The notes beneath the pieces are model-generated. The model searched no databases and was not told where the DNA came from. It worked only from the letters and a program-made list of their open reading frames with translations. A stretch of 64,000 bases of DNA from Merluccius polli (lineage: Eukaryota > Chordata > Actinopteri > Gadiformes > Merlucciidae), in NCBI GenBank assembly GCA_030340625.1, contig JAOPHQ010000607.1, positions 1-64,000 of the forward strand, given 5' to 3'. Each line of letters opens with the position of its first letter. The first letter of the stretch is position 1. The position numbers and the translations under genes were made by a program. Positions 63,210 through 64,000 of this stretch are shown one piece after another.

Positions 63210-63740
63210 GGTGCCTCCTAGAAAGACGCCAGTGTAAGTGTACAGAAGGAATTTGGAAATAATGGTTGGGTTTTATTTGCCCCCCTCCTAATATTTTCAG
63301 TGCTGAACTGGAAATCAATGAAGGACTATACTTTTTAAAAGGTATGCCCCTGGGTCCTTTTCAAAAGTGGATTTTTTTTTTAGGTTAACTATTGAGTAAT
63401 GCTCTTCAACGTGAAAGTTGCAGACGTTTATATGTATTTGTTTTTTTGTACACTTTTTTTCATCTATCTGCGATAAAACCTTGCTTTAATCCTTAGAGGT
63501 TGAGTAGAGTGTAAAAATGGTTTAGTACATGGCAGTATCCTTTTTATACTCGTCCTTTTGGATTCAATTAATTTAAATCATGAACATGTTTGGCTACTTC
63601 CAGTTTATGTATTTTAGTCCCATTTTTGTCCTGTGCCTTGGAATGTGTCAGTGTTTAGGGGATTGTGACAAACTTAACGCATTGTACCCCTAGCATAAAA
63701 AGGACATCAGTCCTCACAAAGGACTTTTTACAATATTAAA
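63210..63740 (+). other. hdac1 3' UTR
   Basis: Non-coding, T-rich sequence after the hdac1 stop codon. No AATAAA was seen; ATTAAA at 63735-63740 is the best poly(A) signal candidate and lies at the very edge of the foldback element that follows. Confidence 0.5.
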
Positions 63741-64000
63741 GGGGACCTATTACACCACCAGGTGTGAGTGTGATTAGCCATTACAAGCCATTTCAAAATC
63801 TACCATACAGTGACATCATCACACGTGGGAGTGTCCACCCGGACGTGATGGACAGATAGATCAGCCTGTAACAGCCTACCCAGTGGACTGTACCAACTGG
63901 TAGGCTGATCTATCCATCATACATCTGGGTGGACACTCCCACTTGTGAGGTCACGTAGAGGGTAGATTTTGAAATGGCTTGTAATGGCTAATCACACTCA
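63741..64000. mobile_element. Foldback (MITE-like) element, cut by the window edge
   Basis: From 63765 to 64000 the sequence is one long inverted repeat. TGAGTGTGATTAGCCATTAC at the left matches the reverse complement of the last 20 bases of the window; the arms meet around 63868-63900. Matching inner blocks include AAGCCATTTCAAAATCTACC, GGGAGTGTCCACCC and GATAGATCAGCCT. The left end begins near GGGGACCTATTACACC, so the right terminus should lie about 25 bp beyond the window. No ORF is present, which fits a non-autonomous DNA transposon. Confidence 0.75.

Overview
The window is vertebrate nuclear DNA, almost certainly from a teleost fish. The genes have compact multi-exon structures, their proteins are close to vertebrate orthologues, and the introns are full of very long (AC)n/(GT)n tracts and fish-type dispersed repeats. 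The dinucleotide-repeat density recalls gadiform (cod-like) genomes, but that is only an impression; the species cannot be fixed from sequence alone. All gene models were assembled by eye, with reading phase checked across every splice junction.

Layout, left to right. (1) clic4, minus strand, 2097-19403: six coding exons, 252 aa, with an 11 kb first intron. (2) srrm1, minus strand, 21736-28930: 17 coding exons, 872 aa, a PWI-domain SR-related splicing coactivator. (3) tdh, minus strand, 31060-34054: eight exons, about 375 aa, mitochondrial L-threonine 3-dehydrogenase. (4) An mtmr9-like gene, minus strand, 34768-42035: ten exons, 532 aa, a catalytically dead myotubularin, with a decayed non-LTR reverse transcriptase in intron 4. 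(5) A tRNA-Gly(CCC) gene, plus strand, 42420-42490. (6) fam167b, plus strand, 43165-44168: two exons, 191 aa. (7) lck, plus strand, 48420-58623: 12 coding exons, 512 aa, a Src-family kinase with the CxxC zinc-clasp motif. (8) hdac1, plus strand, 59138-63209: 14 exons, 482 aa. The right edge cuts through a foldback (MITE-like) element.

The genes do not form one pathway; the interest is in linkage and splicing. Srrm1-clic4 and fam167b-lck-hdac1 match human 1p36/1p35 blocks, whereas tdh-mtmr9-fam167 next to a Src-family kinase also mirrors human 8p23 (MTMR9-TDH-FAM167A-BLK). The window therefore looks like a paralogon copy that kept tdh and an intact mtmr9-like gene.

The most unusual signals are splicing-related. 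Long microsatellites sit directly against 3' splice sites in several genes: (GT)60 ending on the AG of clic4 exon 4, (TTC)28 before a tdh exon, (TG)42 before hdac1 exon 3, and TG tracts before mtmr9-like and srrm1 exons. Five of about 62 introns appear to be GC-AG, three of them in srrm1. Clic4 exon 5 has an exact 18-bp tandem duplication of its splice donor. A large imperfect inverted repeat of about 700 bp lies inside an lck intron. No phage, CRISPR or prokaryotic features are present.
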